Assembly (NCBI GenBank): GCA_964603985.1
Contig: CAZRXG010000021.1
Location: 4,731-68,730, forward strand
Length of the DNA stretch: 64,000 nt
Direction: 5' to 3'
Source: CAZRXG01 sp964603985
Lineage (GTDB): Bacteria > Chloroflexota > Anaerolineae > Aggregatilineales > UBA3940
Shown here: positions 25,383 to 33,402 of the stretch, one piece after another
Layout of the letters: each line of letters begins with the position of its first letter
Numbering within the stretch: position 1 is the first letter of the stretch
Translations under genes and position numbers: made by a program
Notes under the pieces: model-generated
The model's database searches: none
What the model was told of the DNA's origin: nothing
What the model saw: the letters and a program-made list of their open reading frames with translations, nothing else

Positions 25383-26207
25383 CTACGGCGCCTGGCCTCC
25401 CAGCGCCTTAATGCGCTCACGGGCGAGGGCGCTGGCCTCGTTCTCCAGGGGATAAAGCGTCAGGAATTGGGTGTAGTCGGCGATGGCTTCCGCTGCGTTT
25501 CCCAGCTCATCGTGGGCCACCCCCCGGTTGAAGTACGCCTCGGCGTTCTGCGGGTCGAGCTCGACGGCGCGGGTGAAGTCGGCCAGCGCCGCCTCCAGAT
25601 CGCCCAGGTCGTAGTAAACGCCGCCCCGGCTGATGCAGGCATCGGCGTCCTGCGGGTCAAGCTCGACGGCGCGGGTGAAGTCGGCCAGCGCCGCCTCCGG
25701 GTCGCCCAGGTCGAGGTAGGTAGACCCCCGGTTGTAGCAGGCGTTGGCGTACTGGGGGTCAAGCTCGATGGCGCGGGTGTAATCGGCCAGCGCCGCCTCC
25801 AGGTCGCCCAGGGCAGCGTAGGCGTTGCCGCGGTTGTTGTAAGCCAGGGCGTCGTCGGGGTTAAGCTCGATGGCGCGGTCGAAGTCGGCCAGCGCCGCCT
25901 CCAGGTCGCCCAGGTCGGTGTAGGCCGATCCCCGGTTGGTGTAGGCCGGAGCATACTGCGGGTCAAGCTCAATCGTCCGGGAGAAGTCGGCCAGCGCCGC
26001 CTCCAGATCGCCCAGCTTGGCGTGGGTGATGGCCCGGTTGTAGCAGGCCGGAGCGTACTGCGGGTCGAGCTCGATGGCCCGATCGAAGTCGGCCAGCGCC
26101 GCCTCCAGGTTGCCCAGGTCGGCGTGGGCGACGCCCCGGTTGTAGTAGGCCAGGGGATTCTGCGGGTCGCGCTGAACGGCCCGATCAAGGTCTTCTAGCC
26201 GCGCCAT
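25383..26207 (-). CDS. TPR-repeat protein with seven TPRs
   Basis: 274 residues made of seven 34-residue TPRs (NRGVAHADLGNLEAALADFD type) ending in ALGGQAP, the same tail as the four-copy array, so it belongs to the same family but lacks the MKRAHTSS leader. Starts directly with MARLEDLDRAVQRDPQ; GGGAGGGACC precedes the ATG at 26207. No signal or membrane segment is present. It is separated from the array by the repeat cluster and gap. It may be the ancestral or a diverged member. A role as interaction scaffold is likely, but partners are unknown. Confidence 0.87.
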   Translation of the reverse strand: MARLEDLDRAVQRDPQNPLAYYNRGVAHADLGNLEAALADFDRAIELDPQYAPACYNRAITHAKLGDLEAALADFSRTIELDPQYAPAYTNRGSAYTDLGDLEAALADFDRAIELNPDDALAYNNRGNAYAALGDLEAALADYTRAIELDPQYANACYNRGSTYLDLGDPEAALADFTRAVELDPQDADACISRGGVYYDLGDLEAALADFTRAVELDPQNAEAYFNRGVAHDELGNAAEAIADYTQFLTLYPLENEASALARERIKALGGQAP

Positions 26208-26266
26208 GGTCCCTCCCTTTTCCCGAAAGCCCGGTCAGGGGGATGAAGCAGGTCGGCGGCCCCGGC

Positions 26267-27148
26267 CTACTTGGGTTTGTAGACCGACAGCCGCTTGAAC
26301 AGCACCGTGATTGGCGCACCCGTCGTCTCAACGTACGGCCCCATGTCACCCTTGAACATATCGCTCACCCCAACGTTGGCGATTGGGTAGTTGTCCACGT
26401 ACAGATTCAGGACGTTGTCACCCACGTAAACGCCGAGCCTGTGCTTGCCGCCCGATGCATCGATGTCGCCGGGCAGCTTGCCATCGGCTATCGTGACCGA
26501 GCGGTTCTGCTCCACGCGCTCGAAAACGGCGTACTTCCCGCTGCACGTCACCACAAAGACCCGGAAGCGGGTGTTATCCCTGTAGTGGAAGAGCAGCCCG
26601 TAAAATGCCTGGCCCTTGGGGCACTGGGTGGGCTTGGCCACCAACTCGGCGTAGAATTTTTTCTCCTCGATCTCCAGGGAGATCGGCCACAGCGCCTGGT
26701 AGATGACGTATATCTCGTAGCCACCCGACGAGGCGGCCATGCTGCCGAAGCCCTCGTATTCCTCGTTCGGCCAGTCGCGGCTGAAATCGGTCTCGTAGAT
26801 CAGCTCGCCATAGGTGGGCCCGCCCGCGCCGGACGCATCAGGCTGCTGCTCTTCTTCCTTCCCCTCTTCTTCCTTTTCCCCTTCTCCTTCCCCTTCTCCT
26901 CCCTCCTCCCCGTCGGCGGTGGGCGGCGGCAGCGGCGTGACGGTGGACGGTGGCAGTGTCGGGGGGGGCTGGGTGGGCGGCTGGGCCGTCGGAACGGGAG
27001 TCGGCGCACCGGCGGCCTCTGTCGGGGGAGCGGCCTCGTCCTCGTCGCCCCCGCCGAAAAGGCTGCACGCCGATAGAGCCACCAGCACCAGCAGGCCGGT
27101 CGCCAGCCACTTCAACGGTTGGTGGGTCAAGCCAGATAGCTCACGCAT
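26267..27148 (-). CDS. Lipoprotein with concanavalin-like C-terminal domain, copy 1
   Basis: 293 residues. Membrane signal ending LVLVALSAC (lipobox), a long low-complexity stalk with PTPVPTAQPPTQPP and a Glu/Gly-rich block, then a beta domain of ~185 residues (YETDFSRDWPNEEYEG, FYGLLFHYRDNTRFRVFVVT, LNLYVDNYPIANV, YVETTGAPITVLFKRLSVY). The domain is of the LamG/3-keto-disaccharide-hydrolase (jelly-roll) kind that often binds glycans; this is inferred from pattern only. The ATG at 27148 follows GGAGAG; a TTG at 27151 is not preferred. A paralogue lies 27 bp upstream on the same strand. Confidence 0.8.
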   Translation of the reverse strand: MRELSGLTHQPLKWLATGLLVLVALSACSLFGGGDEDEAAPPTEAAGAPTPVPTAQPPTQPPPTLPPSTVTPLPPPTADGEEGGEGEGEGEKEEEGKEEEQQPDASGAGGPTYGELIYETDFSRDWPNEEYEGFGSMAASSGGYEIYVIYQALWPISLEIEEKKFYAELVAKPTQCPKGQAFYGLLFHYRDNTRFRVFVVTCSGKYAVFERVEQNRSVTIADGKLPGDIDASGGKHRLGVYVGDNVLNLYVDNYPIANVGVSDMFKGDMGPYVETTGAPITVLFKRLSVYKPK

Positions 27149-27175
27149 CAATTCTCTCCTCGACAGATCCCGGCT

Positions 27176-27985
27176 TCACTTCGGCGCGTAAACGGCCAGC
27201 CGGGTAAACAGCACCGAGATGGGTGCGCCGGTTGTTTCGACGTACGGGCCGACATCACCGGCGGGCATGGTGACGACGGTGACAGAGCTGACCAGGTAGT
27301 CGTCCACGTAGAGGGTCAGCTTGCCGTCAGAGGACAGCACGCCGACGCGGTGCGTGCCGCTGCCGGGCCGGACCGGGTCGGGGAGCACGTCCTCGGCCAT
27401 CACCTTAGCCCGGACGTCCGACGTGCGCTCAAAGAGCACGTAGCGCCCGCTGCAGGTGACGATGAGAACGCGGAAGCTGGTGTCGCTCACGTAGTGGAAC
27501 ATGACTCCGTAGGACCCCTGACCCGATGGGCACTGCTGGGGCACGGCCTCAACCTCGACGTAGAACGCGCTGTAACCGGCCTGGGTGGTGTAGGCCCACA
27601 GCCCGTACTCGGCGACATCCATCAGGTAGCCATCGGAGCGGGGCTGCGTGGACCCATTATCGATCTCAAGGATGGGCCAGCCGATGCTGAAGTCGGTTTC
27701 GTACAGCACACTGCCGACCTCCGGCGGGTCAGGCTGTGCACCGCCCGGCACCTGGGCCTGCTTGCCGCTGGGGTCGGGGTGCGGTGGGGCGGTGTCGGAG
27801 GGCTGGGGTGTGGGGGCGACCGTCGGCGGCGTGACGGCGGTGACCTGCACCTCCGGGGTGGGCACGCTGACCTCCGGGGGCTGCGTGGTGGCTTCGGCGG
27901 AGGTGCGGCAGGCCAGCGCGGCGATCAAAAACGTACAGACGATCCACCAGGATCGCCATCCGCCGGGTTGGTGGTATTTACGCAT
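27176..27985 (-). CDS. Lipoprotein with concanavalin-like C-terminal domain, copy 2
   Basis: 269 residues. Signal with lipobox IAALAC, Pro/Thr stalk, and the same beta domain as the neighbour: YETDFSIGWPILEIDNG, YGVMFHYVSDTSFRVLIVT, LTLYVDDYLVSSV, YVETTGAPISVLFTRLAVY. The two genes are clear tandem paralogues with divergent stalks, most likely co-transcribed. The start at 27985 has AAGGAG at good distance; the longer frame to 28093 gives an N-terminus without signal character. Both would face the outside of the cell. Ligand unknown. Confidence 0.8.
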   Translation of the reverse strand: MRKYHQPGGWRSWWIVCTFLIAALACRTSAEATTQPPEVSVPTPEVQVTAVTPPTVAPTPQPSDTAPPHPDPSGKQAQVPGGAQPDPPEVGSVLYETDFSIGWPILEIDNGSTQPRSDGYLMDVAEYGLWAYTTQAGYSAFYVEVEAVPQQCPSGQGSYGVMFHYVSDTSFRVLIVTCSGRYVLFERTSDVRAKVMAEDVLPDPVRPGSGTHRVGVLSSDGKLTLYVDDYLVSSVTVVTMPAGDVGPYVETTGAPISVLFTRLAVYAPK

Positions 27986-28157
27986 GGGTGCTCCTTGGGC
28001 ACGCACAAAAATCGCAGGCACAGGGTAGTGGGCAGAAAGGATCGGCCACAATATTCCTACAGGAACGGGACACCCGTCTCCAATAAAATTCAACTTCTGG
28101 CCCCATTATATGTGTCCGGGCGCAAGGTGCAAGCACAAGATGCACAGCCCCAGCACA

Positions 28158-28340
28158 AAAAGGTGGAAGGGGAGATTCTGTGCGTCGGCCCTGTTTTGCG
28201 GCCTCCGGGGGTCGAAAATGCCTTCACTGCCTGCCCTCACCCCTGCGCGCACTCCGCGCGTGCGCGGGGCGACCGGAGGCCGCAGCGAGACAGGGGTGAG
28301 GGGAAAGCCCGCGACTATACTTCGCAGCTATCTCGCGGTT
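28158..28340 (+). repeat. Long dispersed repeat, copy A (palindromic)
   Basis: Shares blocks GGGAGATTCTG, CCTGTTTTGCGGCC, GTCGAAAATGCC, a CCTCACCC..GGGTGAGG hairpin and CCCGCGACTATACTTCGCAG with the reverse complement of 62017-62152. This copy has a larger insert in the hairpin (CACTCCGCGCGTGCGCGGGG). It lies between the lipoprotein pair and the T-box. Confidence 0.6.
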
Positions 28341-28429
28341 TTCCTCAACCTTCTCGTGGATCGCGCCGCCCGGCTGCATTTGACGCGCCTGCTGCGGCGT
28401 GTTAAACTGCGCCGTGCCAGAAAAATCAA

Positions 28430-28680
28430 GCAACGACTCGGACGGAGCCAAGCAGGTGCCCCGCAACCTCGCAGAGAGATGCTGGCCGGTGAGAAGCATC
28501 AAGGCCGGGCACCGCAAATCCACTCCTGAGCACGTCGCCCTGAGGCAATGCGGGGCCGGGTTCGCCCGTTAGCGCGAGCAATGAGGGGCAGTGTTCCTTC
28601 GGGACATTGCTCGAATGAAGGTGGCACCACGGGGACATGACGCCTCGTCCTGAGACTGGGACGGGGTTTTTTTGTTTGTA
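28430..28680 (+). promoter_or_regulatory. T-box riboswitch leader for seryl-tRNA synthetase
   Basis: The T-box sequence AATGAAGGTGGCACCACGG is at 28614-28632. Its TGGC bulge would pair with a GCCA tRNA end, fitting the G73 discriminator of tRNA-Ser. Stem I runs from about 28434 (CGAC) to 28540 (GTCG) and contains the GCAGAGAG and GGCCGGTGAGAAGC elements; TCC at 28519-28521, followed by A, is the likely serine specifier. Uncharged tRNA-Ser should favour the antiterminator. Unusually, a four-helix-bundle gene lies between this leader and serS. Confidence 0.88.
28643..28680 (+). terminator. T-box-controlled intrinsic terminator
   Basis: CCTCGTCC (28643-28650) pairs with GGACGGGG (28659-28666), eight pairs including one G-U, followed by TTTTTTTGTTT. 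It competes with the antiterminator formed with the T-box sequence. Confidence 0.85.
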
Positions 28681-28712
28681 GCGATTAGCGGTTAGCGATT
28701 AGCTTATTAGCT
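28680..28712 (+). repeat. Heptad repeat array, left arm
   Basis: Tandem 7-8 bp units GCGATTA, GCGGTTA, GCGATTA, GCTTATTA directly after the T-box terminator. The reverse complement (GCTAATC/GCTAACC units) matches the array at 29068-29115, so the four-helix-bundle gene is framed by inverted arrays. Confidence 0.7.
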
Positions 28713-28727
28713 ATGGGGGACAGGGGG

Positions 28728-29087
28728 ATGCGTGATTTCAAGACGCTCAAAGTCTGGCAGAGGGCGCACAGGCTGGTGCTGGCGATCTATAAAGCGACGG
28801 CGAGTTTCCCGGAGGAAGAACGCTATGGTCTTGTCAGCCAGATCCGCCGCGCCTGTGCCTCGATCCCTGCCAACATTGCGGAGGGCTGCGGGCGGAGCGG
28901 GGACGCCGAACTGGCCCGTTTCTCGTACATCGCAATGGGTTCGGCCAGCGAGTTGGAGTATCACCTCCTGCTTGCCCACGACCTGGGGATGATCTCACAG
29001 CCCGAATACGCGCAACTGGAGCAGGATCTCGTCGAAGTTAAACGTATGCTGAACGCTTTCATCCAGAAGCTAAAAGCCAAAAGCTAA
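28728..29087 (+). CDS. Four-helix-bundle protein (23S rRNA-intervening-sequence/S23 family)
   Basis: 119 residues from MRDFKTLKVWQRAHRLV. The family pattern is complete: FKTLKVWQRAHRLVLAIY, FPEEERYGLVSQIRRACASI, PANIAEGCGR, FSYIAMGSASELEYHLLLA, YAQLEQDLVEVKRML. These small bundles form pentamers and relate to the Avd accessory proteins and to ORFs found in rRNA intervening sequences; the function of standalone copies is not known. GGGGG precedes ATG 28728; an ATG at 28713 is also in frame. The last codons (KLKAKS-stop) are made of the right heptad array. It interrupts the T-box/serS unit, with serS 44 bp downstream. Confidence 0.88.
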   Translation: MRDFKTLKVWQRAHRLVLAIYKATASFPEEERYGLVSQIRRACASIPANIAEGCGRSGDAELARFSYIAMGSASELEYHLLLAHDLGMISQPEYAQLEQDLVEVKRMLNAFIQKLKAKS

Positions 29088-29115
29088 CAGCTAATTGCTA
29101 ACGGCTAACAGCTTA
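29068..29115 (+). repeat. Heptad repeat array, right arm
   Basis: Units GCTAAAA, GCCAAAA, GCTAACA, GCTAATT, GCTAACG, GCTAACA in a row. The array overlaps the 3' end of the four-helix-bundle gene, including its TAA stop, and is inverted relative to the left arm. Confidence 0.7.
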
Positions 29116-29131
29116 TTTGTAGGAGGAGTAC

Positions 29132-30427
29132 ATGCTAGACATCAACATCATCCGGGACGACCCGGAGCACGTCAGACAGGCGATGCGCGACCTCAACGAC
29201 GAGGAGAGCATCCCGCGCATCGACCTGATCCTGGAGCTGGACGAGCGCCGCCGCGCGCTGCTGCAAGAGGTCGAGGCGATGCGCTCCGAGAAGAACCAGG
29301 CCAGCAAGGTGATCGGCAAGACGCGCAACCCACAGGAGCGCGAGGCCATGATCGGCCGGATGAAGAGCCTCAACGCCAGGCTCGACCGGCAGGAAGCCGA
29401 CCTGCGCGAGGTGGAGGCCCAACTCGATGAGGAGATGCTGTGGATCCCCAATCTGCCCGCAGAGGGCGTGCCGGTCGGGCCAGACGAGGAACACAACGTC
29501 GTGGAGCGCGAGTGGGGCGAGTGGCCCGAATTTGACTTTGAGCCGCTGCCGCACTGGGACCTCGGCCCGATGCTGGACATCATCGACTTCGAGCGGGGCG
29601 TGAAGCTGTCCGGCTCGCGCTTCTACGTGCTCAAGGGGTTGGGCGCGCGCCTGCAGCGGGCGCTGATCACGTGGATGATCGACGTGCACGTCAGCGAGCA
29701 CGGCTACACCGAGATTTATCCGCCCTTCATGGTGCGCGGCGACTGCATGGTCGGGACGGGCAACCTGCCCAAGTTCGGCGAGAACCTGTACCGGGATCAC
29801 GAGGAAGACTTCTGGTGGGTCCCGACCGCCGAGGTGCCGGTCACCAACCTGCACCGCGAGGAGATCATCCCGCCCGATACGCTGCCGCTCTACTACGTGG
29901 CCTACACGCCCTGCTTCCGCCGCGAGAAGATGAGCGCCGGGCGCGACGTGCGCGGCATCAAGCGCGGCCACCAGTTCGACAAGGTGGAGATGGTCAAGAT
30001 CGTCGAGGGCGACGTGGCGATCTCGGAGCGCGAGCACGCCTCACTGCTGGACAACGCCGAGGACATCACGCGGCGGCTGGGGCTGCCTTACCGCATCGTG
30101 CAGATGTGCACCGGCGATCTGAGCTTCGTGGCCGCCAGGAAGTATGACATCGAGGCGTGGGCAGCCGGGTCGGGGGAGTGGCTGGAGATTTCATCCGTGT
30201 CGAACTTCCACGACTTCCAGGCGCGGCGCATGAACATGCGTTACCGCCCGGCCAAGGGCGAGAAGACGCGCTTCCCGCACACGCTGAACGGGTCGGGGCT
30301 GGCGCTGCCGCGCGTGATGATCGCCATCCTGGAGAACTACCAGCAGGCCGACGGCTCGGTGGTGATCCCGGAGGTGCTGCGCCCGTACATGGGCGGCGTG
30401 GACGTGATCCGCCCGCCGGTGGAATGA
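29132..30427 (+). CDS. serS: Seryl-tRNA synthetase
   Basis: 431 residues, normal for bacterial SerRS. The N-terminal coiled-coil arm that grips the tRNA-Ser long variable arm spans ~1-110 (LDINIIRDDPEHVRQAMRDL and on). The class II core has motif 2 PCFRREKMSAGRDVRGI and motif 3 NGSGLALPRVMIAILENYQ. It charges tRNA-Ser with serine in the cytoplasm. GGAGGAG lies 5-10 bp before the ATG. Expression is expected to respond to uncharged tRNA-Ser through the upstream T-box, so read-through must also cross the four-helix-bundle gene. A strong hairpin follows at 30496. Confidence 0.97.
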   Translation: MLDINIIRDDPEHVRQAMRDLNDEESIPRIDLILELDERRRALLQEVEAMRSEKNQASKVIGKTRNPQEREAMIGRMKSLNARLDRQEADLREVEAQLDEEMLWIPNLPAEGVPVGPDEEHNVVEREWGEWPEFDFEPLPHWDLGPMLDIIDFERGVKLSGSRFYVLKGLGARLQRALITWMIDVHVSEHGYTEIYPPFMVRGDCMVGTGNLPKFGENLYRDHEEDFWWVPTAEVPVTNLHREEIIPPDTLPLYYVAYTPCFRREKMSAGRDVRGIKRGHQFDKVEMVKIVEGDVAISEREHASLLDNAEDITRRLGLPYRIVQMCTGDLSFVAARKYDIEAWAAGSGEWLEISSVSNFHDFQARRMNMRYRPAKGEKTRFPHTLNGSGLALPRVMIAILENYQQADGSVVIPEVLRPYMGGVDVIRPPVE

Positions 30428-30495
30428 AGGTAAGCGGGCCTATCTGGCGGTGACACGTGCGTCCGCGCACACGCAGTAAACCGCCCCGCAAAGCA

Positions 30496-30531
30496 CAACC
30501 GCCCCGTCGCGTCACTGCGGTGGGGCGGTTG
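30496..30531. terminator. Hairpin between convergent serS and DsrE-like genes
   Basis: CAACCGCCCC and GGGGCGGTTG form a perfect 10-bp stem around a 16-nt loop. It lies 69 bp after serS and 23 bp after the end of the minus-strand operon. No T-tract flanks it, so termination efficiency is uncertain. Confidence 0.5.
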
Positions 30532-30553
30532 AAGATTCCGGTAAGCCGTCCGT

Positions 30554-31036
30554 CTAGACGAACAATACCTGCGCGTCCTCGGTCATGTCCATGAACTCCA
30601 TCGCGCCGAGCACCTTGGCCTGGTCGACCAGATCCTCGTCGGTCAGCTTCATCATGTCCATCGACATCTTGCAGCCGTAGAGGTTTGCGCCCGCATCGGC
30701 CACCATCTCGATGAACTCAGGGACAGGCGGGAAATCGAGCTTGTCGATCTCGCGCCGCATCATCCACGAGGCCGCAGCCGACATGCCGGGCAGCACGCCG
30801 ACCAGGCTGGGGATGTGGAACCAGGGATGCATGTTCGGGTTGCCGACGGTCGCCACCTTGAGGTTCTCGTACTTCTTCTTGGTGATGATGTCCAGCCCCC
30901 AGAAGGTGAAGAAGATGTCAACCTCGATCCCGCTCATGCGGGCTGCGTTGGCCAGGATCAGGGGCGGGTAGGCCATGTCGAGCGATCCCTTTGAGGCGAT
31001 AATCGCCAGCTTGCGCGGTTTGCCGTTGTTCTCCAT
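30554..31036 (-). CDS. DsrE/DsrF/DrsH-like sulfur-relay protein
   Basis: 160 residues of the DsrE-like fold: KLAIIASKGSLDMAYPPLIL, ANAARMSGIEVDIFFTFWGL, PSLVGVLPGMSAAASWMMRR, and the conserved active-site Cys in GANLYGCKMSMDMM. Proteins of this set carry persulfide sulfur during sulfide or thiosulfate oxidation. It is the last gene of the five-gene minus-strand operon with ArsR, SQR-like, DUF1641 and TusE-like genes, supporting a role in handling sulfane sulfur released by the quinone oxidoreductase. Start is supported by AGGAG upstream (GGAGCC). Confidence 0.87.
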   Translation of the reverse strand: MENNGKPRKLAIIASKGSLDMAYPPLILANAARMSGIEVDIFFTFWGLDIITKKKYENLKVATVGNPNMHPWFHIPSLVGVLPGMSAAASWMMRREIDKLDFPPVPEFIEMVADAGANLYGCKMSMDMMKLTDEDLVDQAKVLGAMEFMDMTEDAQVLFV

Positions 31037-31078
31037 TGTAGGCTCCTTTGAAAGCGGCAGTCGGCACTGTGCTGCCGG

Positions 31079-31384
31079 CTAGATGCAGCCGGTCGGCTTG
31101 CCGAGGCCGGAGATCTTGGCCGCGACCTTGGCCGGGCCGCCGGGAAACAGCGCGTACAGTTCCTTGGTGTCGACGTCGGTCTGCTTGGTGATGCGCCGCA
31201 GCGTGGGCGCTTCGCCGTTCTTCTCGAACTCCGAGCGGGCGAAGTTGATCACGACCCAGTGGCGGTCGGTCAGCGTGATGCCCAGCGAACCGGCGACGGC
31301 TTCTGCAAGCCCCTCGGTCCAGGCGTTCGGGTCGACCAGGAAACCTTCCTCGTCAAACTGTACGGTGGTTAGAATGTTGTCCAT
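31079..31384 (-). CDS. TusE/DsrC-family sulfur carrier
   Basis: 101 residues. The DsrC fold is plain: FDEEGFLVDPNAWTEGLAEA, LTDRHWVVINFARSEFEKNG, PTLRRITKQTDVDTKELYAL, and the flexible C-terminal arm ending GLGKPTGCI, whose penultimate Cys carries the sulfur. The second arm Cys used by true DsrC in sulfite reduction, eleven residues earlier, is Ala here, so this is the TusE-like one-Cys type. GGAG precedes ATG 31384. It probably accepts or passes persulfide with the neighbouring DsrE-like protein. Confidence 0.9.
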   Translation of the reverse strand: MDNILTTVQFDEEGFLVDPNAWTEGLAEAVAGSLGITLTDRHWVVINFARSEFEKNGEAPTLRRITKQTDVDTKELYALFPGGPAKVAAKISGLGKPTGCI

Positions 31385-31482
31385 TACTCTGTTCTCCTTT
31401 AGCAAATGTTTTTATGATTGATTGCGTTAAACGCATAATCACCAGATTGATCCGCGCGGGAGCGGGTTACGCCCTCTCCCGC

Positions 31483-32148
31483 CTAGTTCTTCGATGCCGC
31501 AGGCTCGTCGGCCATTACCTTGACCACGTTCAGCAGCCGGGCCAGGCCGCGACGTACCTGTGGATCGTTCAGTTCGCGGGCCAGCGCCAGCAGCGAGACC
31601 CGGCCGTCGGTGGGCGGCACGGATTGGAGGGCCTGCGCCACGCTGTCGGCCAGGTTCATCACCTCGGGCTGGGTCATGCTGCGCACGGTCTTCAGGATGG
31701 TGACGACGTTGTCGCCCAGCGCGCGCATGTCTTGCTCGTCAAACTCGGCGGCGATCTGCTCCAGCACGTACCACCCGCCGCGCGCCAGCCCGAAGTAGCC
31801 CTCCCGCTCCAGGCGGTCGAGCGTCTCGACGGTGGCGTTGAACATCTGCGGCCCCAGCAGCTGCGCTTCGCCGACCAGCGCCGAGACGGACTCTAGCTGA
31901 TCCATCATCGTCAGCAGCAGGTGGGTGTTGCGCAGCAGCCGCTTGAGCAGAAACAGCAGGTCCTCAAGCCGGAAGTCCATCCCGATCTCGGCCAGCTCGT
32001 CAATCGTCAGCTTGATGGCGTGGTTGGCGATGGGAATTAAGTCGCGCTGAAGCTCGTCGAAAGCCTGCTGGCGCTTGTGCTGTTCCTCAAGCAGCCCGGT
32101 CAGGTGATCGACTTTCTGGTGCAGCAGGGCCAGCTCGTTGTCGCTCAT
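31483..32148 (-). CDS. DUF1641 protein
   Basis: 221 residues, helical throughout. An N-terminal coiled coil (ALLHQKVDHLTGLLEEQHKR) precedes the DUF1641 core (LQSVPPTDGRVSLLALAREL, NDPQVRRGLARLLNVVKVM). The family has no established activity but is found again and again next to SQR-like and formate-dehydrogenase-like redox genes, in line with this location. It lies between the SQR-like gene (11 bp) and the TusE-like gene (98 bp). ATG at 32148 follows GGGAGG. Soluble; no Cys-rich or membrane segment seen. Confidence 0.85.
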   Translation of the reverse strand: MSDNELALLHQKVDHLTGLLEEQHKRQQAFDELQRDLIPIANHAIKLTIDELAEIGMDFRLEDLLFLLKRLLRNTHLLLTMMDQLESVSALVGEAQLLGPQMFNATVETLDRLEREGYFGLARGGWYVLEQIAAEFDEQDMRALGDNVVTILKTVRSMTQPEVMNLADSVAQALQSVPPTDGRVSLLALARELNDPQVRRGLARLLNVVKVMADEPAASKN

Positions 32149-32159
32149 GCTCGCCTCCC

Positions 32160-33392
32160 TCAGGCCCACTTCCCGGCCATGCTCATCTGCGACTCAAACG
32201 GCAGCTCCTGGCCCTTGAGCAGGACGTTCCAGTAGATCCAGCGGAACATCATCTTGCCCCAGTGGTTGACCGGCGACTCTTGCAGCAGTGAGAAGGGGCC
32301 AAGTCCGGGCAGGGGGAACTTGCCGGGCAGCGGTTCCACGTCGTAGTTGAAGTCGATCAGGATGCCCTTCTCAAAGCCCGATTCGATGAAGCAGTTGGAG
32401 TGACCGTCGAATTTGGGCAGCGGCTCCAATCCCTGGACATGGCGGCATATGTTCTCGGCCAGCACGTCAAGCTGGAAGTGCGCCACCGAACCGGCCTTCG
32501 AGGTGGGCAGCTTGGCCGCGTCGCCGATGACCCACACGTTTTCCCACTTCTCGGATTGCAGGGTGTGCTTGTGGGTGGGGATGAAGTTCAGCTCGTCGCC
32601 CATGCCGGAGCGCTCGATCACCTCCGCGCCCATGTTGGTGGGCACGCTGACCAGCAGGTCGTACTCGATCTCGCGCCCGTCGTAGGCGATGATCTTCTGG
32701 TTGGTGCTGTCAACCTCGCCGATGTTGAAGTCGGGTTGCAGGTGGATGCCCTTCTCTTCGAGCATGCCGCCCAGGATGGACGACGCGCGCGGCTTGGTGA
32801 ACGCGCCGGGCAGCGGGGTGGAGTAGATCAGCTCGACCTTGTCGCGGATGCCCCGCTCGTGGAAGAACCAGTCGGCCAGGAAGATGAACTCCAGCGGTGC
32901 GACCGGACACTTGATCGGCATCTCGGCGACGTTAAGCACCATCCGCCCGCCCTTCCAGAAGCGCAGGAACTCGCCCAGGGCGGTCGCGCCTTCGACGGTG
33001 TAGAAGTCGAAGACGTTCTTGCGCCAGCCGCCGTTGACCATCCCCTCGGTTTCCTCAGGGTGGATGTGGCTGCCGGTGGCGACGACCAGATAATCGTAGT
33101 TGATGACGCGCTTGTCCCTGGTCAGCCGCACGCGGTTCTGGTCGGGTTCGATCACCTCGATGTCGGAGAGGATCATCTCCACGTTGGGGGGGATGAAGTC
33201 ACGCTTCGGCCTGATCACGTCTGACGGGCTGTACATGCCGAAGGGGATGAACAGGAAGCCGGGCTGGTAGTAGTGCGTCTCGTCCTTATCGACGATGATG
33301 ATGCGCCACTCCTCAGGGTTGAGCATCTCGGCCATCTTGTTGGCGACCATCGTGCCGCCGGTGCCTGCTCCAAGAATCAGGAATGTTTTCAT
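32160..33392 (-). CDS. Sulfide:quinone oxidoreductase-like flavoprotein
   Basis: 410 residues. FAD-binding ILGAGTGGTMVANKM at the N-terminus, YDYLVVATGSHIHPEET, second dinucleotide region, and VWVIGDAAKLPTSKAGSVAH near residue 290. Cys in PIKCPVAPLEF matches a redox Cys of SQR enzymes; a second Cys is in SNCFIE, and the pattern fits the type III-like or related SQR branches rather than the best-studied ones. The C-terminal amphipathic region (MMFRWIYWNVLL) likely anchors the protein to the membrane for quinone reduction. Expected reaction: sulfide to polysulfide or persulfide with electrons to quinone. First enzyme gene of the ArsR-led operon. Confidence 0.87.
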   Translation of the reverse strand: MKTFLILGAGTGGTMVANKMAEMLNPEEWRIIIVDKDETHYYQPGFLFIPFGMYSPSDVIRPKRDFIPPNVEMILSDIEVIEPDQNRVRLTRDKRVINYDYLVVATGSHIHPEETEGMVNGGWRKNVFDFYTVEGATALGEFLRFWKGGRMVLNVAEMPIKCPVAPLEFIFLADWFFHERGIRDKVELIYSTPLPGAFTKPRASSILGGMLEEKGIHLQPDFNIGEVDSTNQKIIAYDGREIEYDLLVSVPTNMGAEVIERSGMGDELNFIPTHKHTLQSEKWENVWVIGDAAKLPTSKAGSVAHFQLDVLAENICRHVQGLEPLPKFDGHSNCFIESGFEKGILIDFNYDVEPLPGKFPLPGLGPFSLLQESPVNHWGKMMFRWIYWNVLLKGQELPFESQMSMAGKWA

Positions 33393-33402
33393 GGGTGCTC
33401 CT

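Noticed and set aside
21939..26207. Regular ~102-bp periodic sequence resembling a CRISPR-like array
   Set aside because: The period equals 34 codons and the translation is a clean TPR series on the minus strand; no constant repeat with unique spacers exists.
28728..29087. Diversity-generating retroelement (Avd protein)
   Set aside because: No reverse transcriptase or template/variable repeat is present nearby; only the four-helix-bundle protein is found.
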